In this document: positions 24,342 through 36,253 of the stretch, piece by piece
Layout of the letters: each line of letters starts with the position of its first letter
Position numbering within the stretch: position 1 is the stretch's first letter
Assembly: GCF_047511655.1 (NCBI RefSeq)
Contig: NC_133389.1
Location: 39,911,295-39,975,294 of the forward strand
DNA from: Castor canadensis
Lineage: Eukaryota > Chordata > Mammalia > Rodentia > Castoridae
DNA length: 64,000 nucleotides
Direction of reading: 5' to 3'
Made by a program: the position numbers and the translations under genes
The notes under the pieces: generated by a model
Seen by the model: only the letters and a program-made list of their open reading frames with translations
What the model was told of the DNA's origin: nothing
Databases searched by the model: none

Positions 24342-25544
24342 ATGACAGGAAGACAGAAAAAACAAGGAAACCAATTTCTCCACAGCAAAAAATTAGTACA
24401 GGAACCAGAGGGGAATGAAGAGAACAGAAACTCAGATCCAGACTCCAACAAAATGAAGATAAACTATGCCAAAGGACCCAATGAAGCCCACAAGAATAAT
24501 TTAAAAGAAGACATACTACAAGTACTCAATGAGAATTTTATAGAGATGATACTGGATAGGGTCAACCAAAATGTACAGGAGACACTCAAGAAATTCCAAG
24601 ACAATAAAAATAGAGAATTTGAAAAAGCAAAAGAAGAAATAAAGGAAACCATAGAAGCACTGTATAAACACCAAAGTGAAAGAGAGAACACAATGAATAA
24701 ATGGATAAATGAACTCAGGACAAAAATAGACAACAATAAAGAAGAAAACAGCCAGGATATGGAAAACCTCAGAAAAAAGAATGAAACAGAACTGCAAAAC
24801 AAAACAGAAGGCCAATCCAGCAGAATAGAACAAACAGAAGACAGAATCTCAGAACTTGAAGATGAAATGGTAATTAAAGGAAAAACTGAAGAACTATTAA
24901 TTAAACAACTCAAGACCTGTGAAAAGAAAATGCAAGAACTCACTGACTCCATCAAAAGACCAAACTTGAGAATCATGGGCATCGAAGAAGGAGAAGAGGT
25001 GCAAGTGAAGGGAATGCATAATATATTCAACAAAATAATAACGGAAAATTTCCCAAATCTAGAGAAAGATATTCCCATACACATGCAAGAGGCCTCCAGG
25101 ACACCAAACAGACCAGATCAAAATAGAACTACTCCACAACATATCATCATTAAAACAACAAGTTCAGAAACTAAGGAAAGAATATTGAAGGCTGTAAGAG
25201 AGAAAAAACAAATAACATACAAAGGTAAACCCATCAAAATCACAGCAGACTTCTCAACAGAAACATTAAAAGCAAGAAGAGCGTGGGGTGAGATCTTCCG
25301 GGCACTGAATGAAAATAACTTCAACCCCAGGATACTCTACCCAGCAAAGCTATCATTCAAAATAGATGGAGCAATAAAAGTCTTCCATGATAAGCAGAAA
25401 CTAAAACAATATGTGACCACAAAGCCACCATTACAAAAGATTCTGCAAGGGATCCTGCACACAGAAAGTGACACCCAACTTAACCATGAAAAGGCAGGCA
25501 GCACCAAACCACAGGATAAGAAAAAGCAAGACAGTAGAGAGTAA
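24342..25544 (+). CDS. L1 ORF1 protein (RNA-binding chaperone), intact
   Basis: 400 codons from ATG (MTGRQKKQGNQ) to TAA. ORF1p is the trimeric RNA-binding partner of ORF2p in the L1 ribonucleoprotein. Visible parts are a basic N-terminus, a long charged coiled coil (about residues 45-200, rich in E/K/Q/N with leucine repeats), an RRM starting near residue 205 (NLRIMGIEEGEE), and the C-terminal domain (REKKQITYKGKPIKITADFS, then KARRAWGEIFRAL). The frame is open for 60 further residues upstream to an ATG at 24162, but that stretch is hydrophobic pyrimidine-rich 5' UTR without L1 ORF1 character. I therefore start at 24342. Confidence 0.9.
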   Translation: MTGRQKKQGNQFLHSKKLVQEPEGNEENRNSDPDSNKMKINYAKGPNEAHKNNLKEDILQVLNENFIEMILDRVNQNVQETLKKFQDNKNREFEKAKEEIKETIEALYKHQSERENTMNKWINELRTKIDNNKEENSQDMENLRKKNETELQNKTEGQSSRIEQTEDRISELEDEMVIKGKTEELLIKQLKTCEKKMQELTDSIKRPNLRIMGIEEGEEVQVKGMHNIFNKIITENFPNLEKDIPIHMQEASRTPNRPDQNRTTPQHIIIKTTSSETKERILKAVREKKQITYKGKPIKITADFSTETLKARRAWGEIFRALNENNFNPRILYPAKLSFKIDGAIKVFHDKQKLKQYVTTKPPLQKILQGILHTESDTQLNHEKAGSTKPQDKKKQDSRE

Positions 25545-25594
25545 CATCAAGTTAGGTACACACAATCAAACCTTCAAACAACTAAGATAACTAA

Positions 25595-28500
25595 ATGGCA
25601 GGAATCACCACATACCTATCAGTACTAACACTTAATGTTAATGGACTTAATTCACCCATCAAAAGACACCGTTTGACAAAATGGATTAAAAAAGAAGATC
25701 CAACAATTTGTTGCTTACAGGAGACTCATCTCACCGACAGAAATAAGCATATGCTTAGGATGAAAGGCTGGAAGAAGATTTACCAAGCCAATGGCCCCCG
25801 AAAACAAGCAGGAGTAGCAATACTTATCTCTGACAAAGTAGACTTCAAACCTACATTGATCAAACGAGATAAAGAAGGACATTCCATACTAATAAAAGGG
25901 GAAATAGACCAAAAGGAAATAATAATCATCAATCTGTATGCACCCAATGTCAACGCACGCAATTTCATCAAACATACCCTGAAAGACCTAAAAGCATATA
26001 TAAACACCAACACAGTGGTTGTGGGAGACTTTAACACTCCATTATCATCAATAGATAGGTCATCCAAACAAAAACTCAATAAAGAAATCCAAGATCTAAA
26101 ATATGCAATAGATCAAGTGGACCTAGTAGATGTCTACAGAACATTTCATCCAACCTCTACACAATATACATTCTTCTCAGCAGCCCATGGAACCTTCTCC
26201 AAAATAGATCATATCCTAGGGCACAAAGCAAGCCTCAGCAAATATAAGAAAATAGAAATAATACCATGCATACTATCTGACCACAATGCAGTAAAAGTAG
26301 AACTCAACAACAAAAGTAAAGACAAAAAACATGCAAACAGCTGGAAACTAAATAACTCATTACTTAATGAAGAATGGATCATCGATGCAATAAAAGAGGA
26401 AATTAAAATGTTCCTGGAAGTCAATGAAAATGAAAACACAACCTACCGGAACCTATGGGACACAGCTAAGGCAGTCTTGAGAGGAAAGTTTATAGCCATG
26501 AGTGCATATATTAAAAAGATTGAAAGATCCCAAATCAATGACCTAATGATACATCTCAAACTCCTAGAAAAACAAGAACAAGCAAATCCCAAAACAAATA
26601 GAAGGAGAGAAATAATAAAAATAAGAGCTGAAATCAACGAAATAGAAACCAAAAAAACCATACAAAGAATTAATGAAACAAAAAGTTGGTTCTTTGAAAA
26701 AATAAACAAGATCGATAGACCCCTGGCAAACCTGACTAAAATGAGGAGAGAAAAAACCCAAATTAGTAGAATTAGGAATGCAAAAGGGGAGATAACAACA
26801 AACACCATGGAAGTCCAGGAAATCATCAGAGACTACTTTGAGAACCTATATTCAAATAAATTTGAAAATCTAAAAGAAATGGACAGATTTCTAGATACAT
26901 ATGATCATCCAAAACTGAACCAAGAGGAAATTAATCACCTGAATAGACCTATAACACAAAATGAAATTGAAGCAGCAATCAAGAGTCTCCCCAAAAAGAA
27001 AAGTCCAGGACCTGATGGATTCTCTGCTGAATTCTATCAGACCTTTAAAGAAGAACTGATACCAACCCTCCTTAAACTGTTCCATGAAATAGAAAGGGAA
27101 GGAAAACTGCCAAACACATTTTATGAAGCCAGTATTACACTTATCCCAAAACCAGGCAAAGACACCTCCAAAAAGGAGAACTATAGGCCAATCTCCCTAA
27201 TGAACATTGATGCAAAAATCCTCAACAAAATAATGGCAAATCGAATTCAGCAACACATCAAAAAGATTATTCACCACGACCAGGTAGGCTTCATCCCAGT
27301 GATGCAGGGGTGGTTCAACATACGAAAATCAATAAACGTAATAAACCACATTAACAGAAGCAAAGACAAAAACCACTTGATCATTTCAATAGATGCAGAA
27401 AAAGCCTTTGATAAGATCCAACATCATTTCATGATAAAAGCTCTAAGAAAACTAGGAATAGAAGGAAAGTTCCTCAACATTATAAAAGCTATATATGACA
27501 AACCTACAGCCAGCATTATACTTAACGGAGAAAAATTAAAACCATTCCCTCTAAAATCAGGAACCAGACAAGGATGCTCACTATCTCCACTCCTATTCAA
27601 CATAGTACTGGAATTCCTAGCCAGAGCAATTAGGCAAGAAGAAGGAATAAAAGGAATACAAATAGGTAAAGAAACTGTCAAAATATCCCTATTTGCAGAT
27701 GACATGATCCTATACCTTAAAAACCCAAAAAACTCTACTCAGAAGCTTCTAGACATCATCAATAGCTATAGCAATGTAGCAGGATATAAAATCAACATCG
27801 AAAAATCATTAGCATTTCTATACACTAACAATGAGCAAACGGAAAAAGAATGTATGAAAACAATTCCATTTACAATAGCCTCAAACAAAATCAAATACCT
27901 AGGTGTAAACCTAACAAAAGATGTGAAAGACCTCTACAAGGAAAACTATACACTTCTGAAGAAAGAGATTGAGGAAGACTATAGAAAGTGGAGAGATCTC
28001 CCATGCTCATGGATTGGTAGAATCAACATAGTAAAAATGTCGATACTCCCAAAAGTAATCTACATGTTTAATGCAATTCCCATCAAAATTCCAATGACAT
28101 TCATTAAAGAGATTGAAAAATCTACTGTGAAATTTATATGGAAACACAAGAGGCCACGAATAGCCAAGGCAATACTCAGTCAAAAGAACAATGCAGGAGG
28201 TATCACAATACCTGACTTCAAACTATATTACAAAGCAATAACAATAAAAACAGCATGGTACTGGCACAAAAACAGACATGAAGACCAGTGGAACAGAATA
28301 GAGGATCCAGATATGAAGCCACACAACTATGAGCAACTTATCTTTGACAAAGGAGCTAAAAATATACGATGGAGAAATAGCAGCCTCTTCAACAAAAACT
28401 GCTGGGAAAACTGGTTAGCAGTCTGCAAAAAACTGAAACTAGATCCATGTATATCACCCTATACCAAGATTAACTCAAAATGGATCAAGGATCTTAATAT

Positions 28501-28924
28501 CAGACCCCAAACTCTTAAGTTGATACAAGAAAGAATAGGAAATACTCTGGAGTTAGTAGGTATAGGTAAGAACTTTCTCAATGAAACCCCAGCAGCACAG
28601 CAACTAAGAGATAGCATAGATAAATGGGACCTCATAAAACTAAAAAGCTTCTGTTCATCAAAAGAAATGGTCTCTAAACTGAAGAGAACACCCACAGAGT
28701 GGGAGAAAATATTTGCCAGCTACACATCAGACAAAGGACTGATAACCAGAATATACAGGGAACTTAAAAAACTAAATTCTCCCAAAACTAATGAACCAAT
28801 AAAGAAATGGGCATGTGAACTAAACAGAACTTTCTCAAAAGAAGAAATTCAAATGGCCAGAAAACACATGAAAAAATGCTCACCATCTCTAGCAATAAAG
28901 GAAATGCAATTAAAACCACACTAA
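25595..28924 (+). pseudogene. L1 ORF2 (endonuclease + reverse transcriptase), C-terminus frameshifted
   Basis: ORF2p nicks target DNA and reverse-transcribes L1 RNA. 1109 codons are open from the ATG. The endonuclease residues known from human L1 are at the same numbers: N14, E43, Y115, D145, N147, D205, D229, H230. The reverse-transcriptase FADD motif has its aspartates at 702-703 (27698-27703), again as in human. A one-base loss near 28906-28910 shifts the frame to a stop at 28922-28924. The rest of the C-terminal region continues in another frame (next entry). One unusual change is Val for the usual Gly in the IPxMQGW segment (about residue 569). The element is expected to be non-autonomous or weak unless the C-terminal loss is tolerated. 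Confidence 0.92.
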
Positions 28925-29409
28925 GATTCCACCTCACCCCTGTTAGAATAGCCATCATCAGCAACACCACCAACAACAGGTGTTGGCGAGGATGCGGGGA
29001 AAAAGGAACCCTCTTACACTGTTGGTGGGAATGTAAACTAGTACAACCACTCTGGAAAAAAATTTGGAGGATACTTAAAAAGCTGGACATCGATCTACCA
29101 TTTGATCCAGCAATACCACTCTTGGGGATATACCCAAAAGACTGTTAGTCCAGAGGCACCTGCACATCCATGTTTATTGTGGCACTATTCACAATAGCCA
29201 AGTTATGGAAACAGCCAAGATGCCCCAGCACAGACGAATGGATTAAGAAAATGTATCTATACACAATGGAATTCTATGCAGCCATGAAGAAGAACAAAAT
29301 GTTATCATTCGCTGGTAAATGGATGGAACTGGAAAACATCATTCTGAGTGAGGTTAGCCTGGCCCAAAAGACCAAAAATCGTATGTTCTCCCTCATATGT
29401 GGACATTAG
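28906..29409 (+). pseudogene. Displaced C-terminal part of L1 ORF2
   Basis: In the frame shifted by one base the ORF2 C-terminus resumes ([15 protein letters not shown]), including the Cys-rich segment CWRGCGEKG...HCWWEC. It meets an in-frame TAG at 29146-29148, where related copies in this window encode a Tyr, next to a 9-bp deletion relative to those copies. The frame then stays open to LICGH and a stop at 29409, the family's natural end (about 1270 codons in all). So two independent lesions separate this region from the rest. Confidence 0.9.
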
Positions 29410-29925
29410 ATCAAGGGCAAACACAACAAGGGGATTGGACTATGAGCACATGATAAACGCGAGAGCACACAAGGGAGGGGTGAGGATAGGTAAGACACCT
29501 AAAAAACTAGCTAGCATTTGTTGCCCTTAATGCAGAGAAACTAAAGCAGATACCTTAAAAGCAACTGAGGCCAATAGGAAAAGGGGAACAGGTACTAGAG
29601 AAAAGGTTAGATCAAAAAGAATTAACCTAGAAGGTAACACCCATGCACAGGAAATCAATGTGAGTCAATGCCCTGTATAGCTATCCTTATCTCAACCAGC
29701 AAAACCCCTTGTTCCTTCCTATTAATGCTTATACTGTCTCTACAACAAAATTAGAGATAAGGGGAAAATAGTTTCTGCTGGGTATTGAGGGGGGGGAGCG
29801 GGAGGGGGTGGAGTGGTTGGTAAGGGAGGGGGTGGGGGCAGGGGGGAGAAATGAACCAAGCCTTGTATGCACATATGAATAATAAAAGAAAAAAAAGAAC
29901 AAAAAACAAAACAAAACAAAAAAAA
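29410..29925 (+). other. L1 3' UTR with G-rich tract and poly(A) signal
   Basis: Non-coding 3' end. A G-rich purine tract at about 29788-29853 has several runs of four or more G, so it could form a G-quadruplex; such tracts are typical of L1 3' UTRs. AATAAA at 29881-29886 is followed by an A-rich tail. Confidence 0.85.
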
Positions 29926-29949
29926 ATGCTCAAAGAACAATGACTAATT

Positions 29950-30060
29950 GTTGTGTGCAGTTTGTTGTAGATAGCATATAGTTGGGTCATATTTCTAACA
30001 GGTGAATTTAGACCATTTTCATTTGATGAATTATTACTGTTAGGGATAAAGTATTCCATT
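29950..30060 (-). pseudogene. Old L1 fragment (ORF2 5' region)
   Basis: GATAGCATATAGTTGGGTC and TTTAGACCATTTTCATTTGATG resemble the antisense of the endonuclease N-terminal region of old mammalian L1. It forms the short spacer between the two large L1s. Confidence 0.4.
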
Positions 30061-30599
30061 TTATTTTTCATTTTCTTTTTTGTTGTTTATTCATTTATTC
30101 ATATGTGCATACATTGTTTGGGTCATCTCTCTCCCCTGCCCCCTGCCCCTCCCTTTGCCCCCCCACCACGCTTCCAGGCTGAACCTGTTCTGCCCTCTTT
30201 TCCACTTTGTTGAAGAGAACACATAAGCAATAATAAGAAAGACATAGTGTTTTTGCTAGATTGATATAAAGATAGCTATACAAAGAGATTCCTAACATTG
30301 TTTCCATGCACATGTGTAATAAAACCCAAATTAGTTCTCTATATCAGATCTCTTCACTACTTCCTGGTCACCTTCGCATGGTGGCCTCTATCAGTTTAAG
30401 ATTACTTTATTTGCTCCTTTACTGTGGGCACATCAAACACTTTCAAGTTTTAGCTTCCCTTCCCTTTCCCTATTTCTCCTGTACGTATTCTCTCCTTAGC
30501 ATGTGACCCATGTCCAATTATATTACTGCATTTGTTTTATATCTAAAGTCTGCATATGAGGGAGAACATATGATTTTTGGCCTTCTGAGCCTGGCTAAC

Positions 30600-33500
30600 T
30601 TCACTTAAGATGATATTCTCCAGTTCCATCCATTTACTTGTGAATGACAAAATTTCATTCTTCTTTGTGGCTTAGTAAAACTCCATTGTGTATAAATACC
30701 ACATTTTCTTGATCCATTTGTCAGTAGTGGGGCATCTTGGCTGTTTCCATAACTTGGCTATTGTGAATAGTGCCGCAATAAACATGGGTGTGCAGGTGCC
30801 TTTGTAATAACCTGTGTCGCATTCCTTTGGGTATATCCCTAGGAGTGGGATTGCTGGATCATATGGCAGATCTGTGTTTCGATTTTTAGGAAGCCTCCAT
30901 ATTGTTTTCCAAAGTGGTTGTACTAGCTTACCTTCCCACCAGCAGTGCATGAGGGTTCCTTTTCCCCCACATCCTCACCAACATTTGTTGTTGGTGGTGT
31001 TTTTGATGATGGCTATTCTAACAGGGGTGAGGTAGAATTAGTGTGGTTTTGATTTGCATTTCCTTTATGGCCAGGGATGATAAGCATTTTTTCATGTGTT
31101 TTTTGGCCATTTGGATTTCTTCCTTTGAAAAAGTTCTGTTTAGTTCAATTGCCCACTTCTTTGTTGGTTTATTGATTTTGGGGGAGTTTAGTTTTTTGAG
31201 CTCCCTATATATTCTGGTTATCAGTCCTTTGTTTGATGTATAACCAGCAAATATTTTCTCTCACTCTGTGGGTGGTCTCTTCAGTTTAGGGACCATTTCT
31301 TTTATTGTGCAGAAGTTTTTAGTTTTATGAAGTCCCATTTGTCCATCCTTTCTCTTAGTTTCTGGGCTACTGGGATTCTATTGAGGAAGTCCTTGCTTAT
31401 ACAAATTGTTTCCAGAGTATTCCCTGCTCTTTCCAATACTAACTTCAGAGTTTCAGGTATGATATTAAGATCTTTAATCCACTTTGAGTTGATACTAGTA
31501 CAGGGTGATAGACATAGATCTAGTTTCAGTTTTCTGTAGGCAGATAACCACTTTTCCCAGCAACATTGCTGAAGAGGCTGTCTATTCCCCATGATATGTT
31601 TTTGGCACCTTTGTCAAAAATAAGGTGGGCATAGCTGTGTGGATTCATATCTGGGTCCTCTATTCTGTTCCACTGGTCTTTGTATCATTCTAGTACCATG
31701 CTGTTTTTATTGCTATGGCTCTGTAATATAGTTTGAAGTTGGGTATTGTGACACCTCCAGCATTGCTCTTATTGCTGAGTACTGCCTTGGCTATTTGCAG
31801 TCTCTTGTGTTTCCAAATGAACTTTAGGGTAGGTTTTTTAATCTCTGTGATGAATGTCGTTGGGATTTTGATGAGAATTGCATTGAACATGTAGATTGCT
31901 TTTGGTAAGATAGTCATTTTTACTATGTTGATTCGACCAATCAATGAGCACAGGAGCTCTCTCCACCTTCTGTAGTCTTTATCTATCCCTTTCTTCATGG
32001 GTTTGTAGTTCTCCTTGTAGAGGTCATTCACATCCGTTGTTAAGTTTACTCCTAGGTATTTGATTTTTTTTTGAGGCTGTTGTAAATGTAATTGTTTTCA
32101 TATATTCTTTCTCAATTTGTTCATTGTTGGTTTATAGAAAAGCTAATGATTTTTGTAAGTTGATTTTGCATCCTGCTACATTGCTGAAGCTGTAATGGTG
32201 TCTGGGAGTTTTTGGGTAGAGTTTTTTGGGTCTTTGAGGTATAGGATCATATCCTCTGCAAATAGGGATATTTTGACAGTTTCTTTACCTATTTGTATTC
32301 CTTTTATTTCTTCTTAATTGCTCTGTCTAGGAATTCCAGGACTATGTTGAATAGGAGTGGGGATAGTGGGCACCCTTGTCTCGTTCTTGATTTTAGAGGG
32401 AATGGTTTCAGTTTTTCTCCATTAAGTATGATGTTGGCTGTAGGTTTGTCATATATAGCCTTTATAATGTTGAGCTACATTCCTTCTATTCCTAGTTTTC
32501 TTAGAGCTTTCTTCATGAACTGGTATTGAATCTTATCAAAGGCTTTTTCTGCATCTATTGAGATAATCAAGTGTTTTTTGTCTTTGCTTCTATTAATGTG
32601 CTGTATTACATTTATAGATTTGCATATGTTGAATCACCCTGCATCCCTGGGATGAAGCTGACTTGGTCGTGGTGAATGATCTTTCTGATATGTTGTTGAA
32701 TTTGGTTTGCCATTATTTTATTGAGGATTTTTGCATTGATGTTCATTAAGGAGATTGGCCTATAGTTCTCCTTTTTGGATGTGTCTTTGTCTGGTTTTGG
32801 GATGAGTGTAATACTGGCTTCATAGAATGAGTTAGGCAGTGTTCCTTCCCTTTCTATTTTGTGGAACAGTTTAAGGAGAGTTGGTATTAGTTCTTCTTCA
32901 AACATCTTATAGAATTCAGTAGTGACTCCATCAGGTCCCGGACTTTTCTTTTTTGGGAGACTCTATTGCTGCTTCAATTTCATTTTGTGTTATAGATCTG
33001 TTTAGGTGGTTAATATCCTGTTGGTCCAGTTTTGGATGGTCATAAGTATCTAGAAATTTGTCCATTTCTTCAAGATTTTCAAATTTGTTGGAATATAGTA
33101 GTCTCTGATGATTTCCTGGGTTCCACGGTATTTGTTGTTATTGACCCTTTTGCATTTCTGATTTTACTGATTTGGGTCTTTTCCCTCCTCATTTTAATCA
33201 GATTTGCCAGGGTTTGTCAATCTTGTTTATTTTTTTCAAAGAACTACCTTTTTGTTTCATTGATTCTTTGTATTTTTTTTTTTTGGTCTCTATTTCATTA
33301 ATTTGGCCCTTATTTTTATTGTTTCTCTCCTTCTGCTTGATTTGGGTTTTGCTTGTTCTTGTTTTTCTAGGAGTTTGAGATATAGCATTAGGTCATTGAT
33401 TTGAGATCTTCTGTCCTTTTAATATATGCACTCATGGCCATAAACTTTCCTCTTAGGACTGCCTTTGCTGTGTCCCATAGGTTCCGGTAGGTCGTGTTTT

Positions 33501-34326
33501 CATTTTCATTAACTTCCAGGAACCTTTTAATTTCCTCTTTCATTTCATCAATGACTCATTCATCATTGAGCAAGGTGTTATTCAGCTTCCCGTTGTTTGC
33601 ATATTTTCTGCTGCTATTTTTGTTGGTTGTTGAGTTCTAGTTTTAATGCATTGTGATTAGATAGAATTCATGGGATTATTTCTATTTTCTATTTGCTGAG
33701 GCTTGCTTTGTGCCTTAAGAGATGACCAATTTTAGAGAAAGTTCCACGGGCTGCTGAGAAGAATGTATATTGTGCAGAAGTGGGATGAAATTCTGTAGAC
33801 ATCAGCTAGGTCCATGTGATCTATGGTGTGATTTAGTTCTAAAATTTCTTTATTGATTTTTTTGTTTGGATGACCTATCTATTGGTGATGGGGGGTATTA
33901 AAATCTCTCATTACCACTGTGTTGAAGTTTATATGTGCTTTAGAGTATGCTTGATGAAATTGGGTGTACTGATATTGGGTGTATATAGGTTGATAATTGT
34001 TATTTCCTTTTGGTGTATTTCCCCTTTTATTAATTAGTATGAAGTGTCCTTCTTTATCTCATTTGATCAATGTAAGTTTGAAGTCTACTTTATCTGATAT
34101 AAGTATTGCTACTCTTGCCTGTTTTGGGGGCCCATTGGCTTGGTAAATATTCTTCCAGCCTTTCACCCTAAGCCAGTGTTTGTTTCTGTCAATGAGATGG
34201 GTCTCCTGTAAATAACAGATTGTTGGATCTTTCTTTTTAATTCAGTTTGCCAAATGGTGTCTTTTGATGGGAAAGTTGAGTCCATTGACATTCAGTGTTG
34301 ATAAGTATGTGGTTATTCCTGCCACT
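30600..34326 (-). pseudogene. Decayed L1 ORF2
   Basis: Fragments in changing frames cover the whole ORF2. The start region lies at about 34250-34326, where the initiator reads GTG instead of ATG. The RT middle is recognisable at 32612-32905 ([20 protein letters not shown]) and the C-terminal Cys-rich and IAKLWKQPRCP parts at 30672-30950. Several stops and indels make it non-functional. Confidence 0.88.
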
Positions 34327-34399
34327 TAGTTGTTTTTGTTGTTAGGGTTTGATTGTGTGCAGCTGAATCAATGCTACTCTCAGGTTCCTTGTCTTTTTT

Positions 34400-35755
34400 T
34401 CTCCTGTGGATTGGTACTGCCTGTCCTTTCATATTTTTCTTTGCTTTCATTTTCTGTGTGGAGAATTCCTTGGAGAATCTTTTGTAGTGGTGGCTTGGTG
34501 TGTTTCAGTGTTTGCTTGTCATGGAAGACTTTTTTTTCTCCATCTATTTTGAATGATGGTTTTTCTGGGTAGAGTATCCTAGGGTTGAAGTTATTTTCAT
34601 TCAGTGCCTGGAAGATCTCACCCCATGCTCCTCTTGCTTTTAAGGTTTCTGTTGAGAAATCTGCTGTGATTTTGATGGGTTTACCTTTATATGTTATTTG
34701 TTTTTTCTCTCTTTTGCCTTCAATATTCTTTCTCTATTTTCTGTGTTTGCTGTTTTAATGATAATATGCTGTGGGAAGGTTCTATTTTGGCCAAGTGTGT
34801 TTGGTGTCCTGGAGGCTTTCTGTACCTGAGTAGGTAAAACTTTCTTGAGATTTGGGAAATTTTCTGTTATTATTTTATTGAATATATAATGAATCCCTTG
34901 ATTGGACCTCTTCTACTTCTTCAGTGCCCATGAATCTCAGGTTTGGTCTTTTGATAGAGTCAGTAAGTTCTTGCATATTCCTTTCACAGGTCTTGAGTTG
35001 TTGACTAACAGTTCTTCAGTTTTTTCTTTAATTTCTATTTTATCTTCAAGTTCTGAGATTTTTCTTCCACTTGTTCTGGTCTGCTGGAGTGGCCTTCCAC
35101 TGAGTTTTGTGTTTCTGTTTGATTCTTTTTTCCCTGGTTTTTCATATCTTCTTCACTTCCTCTTTAATATTTTTTATTTTCCTCTTTTTTTTGGTAAGAT
35201 TATTCAAGGTTTTACAGAATTTTGGATTTTATTTGAAGAGTAATGGGAAGCCACTGAATGATCTTAAGCAGGAGAGTAAAATAAACTGATTTACAATTTA
35301 ACATCACTCTCATTGCTAGGTAGTGAAAAGACTGGAGTAGGGACAAGAATAGGAATGCATGCAGACCAGTTGGGGAGGCAAAAGATAACTGTAGTTCTTT
35401 CTATAGTGGTCTCTGTTTCACTTTGGTGTTTATTTAGAGCTCCTCTGAGTTCATGTATTTGTTTCTGTGTTTTCTCATATTCTTTATTTTTGGTGTCTTG
35501 AAATTTCTTGAGTACATATTGTACATTTTGGTTAACCATGTCTAGTATCTTCTCCATGAAATTTTCAGTGATTACTTGCAGGATTTCTCCTTCGAGGCTG
35601 TTTTTGTGGGCTTTGGTGGGTTCCTTAGTGTCATTTATCTTTGTTTTGTTGAGGTCAGGAACTGGGTATCTGTTTTCTTCATTTCCCTCTGAATCCTGTA
35701 TTAAATTATTTTTTTGAGGAGAGTGGTTTCCAACTCTTCTTCAACTTCCCATCAC
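34400..35755 (-). pseudogene. Decayed L1 ORF1
   Basis: The reverse complement follows the young ORF1, from its C-terminal domain (about 34.5-34.8 kb) through the coiled coil to the N-terminus near 35.75 kb. Many frameshifts; a segment near 35.2-35.4 kb looks unrelated or rearranged. Confidence 0.75.
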
Positions 35756-36165
35756 TCTACTTGGTACTGTTCAACTATTTTCTTGATAGGCTAGTTGATG
35801 GTTTTAGTCATCTATTTTCTTTCCCTTGATTTATTTTTGTGTTGTAGCTGTCTTGGTTATTACCTAGGTTGGTGTGCTATTTCTGTCCCTGGTCTGGAGG
35901 TGTAATTTAGTAATAACTAATTCACAGGCTCAATACCTGAACAGTAGTTTATATATTATATAGAAGACCCCTTGGTGGTAATATCTATAAGCAGTAGGAG
36001 TTGGGGGGGGGTTGAAGTTTGTTAGGCTAGCTATAGAAATTTGGGGAGTTGGATAGGGGGTGTTGCTCTTTTTTTTCCTTCTTGTGGATTACTAAAATAC
36101 TTTTTTTTGGAATTCCATTCTAATTTACCTATGGTATTTTGAATGTATGTGTTTGTTTAACTTTT

Positions 36166-36253
36166 AAAAATTTTTGGTGGTACTGAGGTTTGAATTCAGG
36201 GCTTTGCACTTGATAGGCAGGTGCTTTACCAATTGAGCCATGCCTTCAGCCCT
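36166..36253 (-). mobile_element. ID-type SINE inside the old L1
   Basis: Reversed tRNA-derived SINE: TGGTACTGAGGTTTGAATTC (B box) and TACCAATTGAGCCATGCC (A box). It sits in the presumed L1 5' UTR. Confidence 0.8.

Larger units (their letters stand above)
22884..29925 (+). mobile_element. Full-length young L1 retrotransposon
   Basis: About 7.04 kb. Its parts are a 5' UTR with a YY1-like AAGATGGCGGC site 10 bp from the 5' end, ORF1 (24342-25544), a 50-bp spacer, ORF2 (from 25595), a 3' UTR with a G-rich polypurine tract, AATAAA at 29881 and an A-rich tail. It is flanked by a duplication of AAAAATGCTCAAAGA (22869-22883; 29922-29936). A complete 5' end, intact ORF1 and only late ORF2 lesions point to a recent insertion. 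Several other copies of its 3' end in the window show the family was active. Confidence 0.95.

Noticed and set aside
24464..25084. 206-codon minus-strand frame opposite L1 ORF1
   Set aside because: Shadow of the A-rich coiled-coil region of ORF1.
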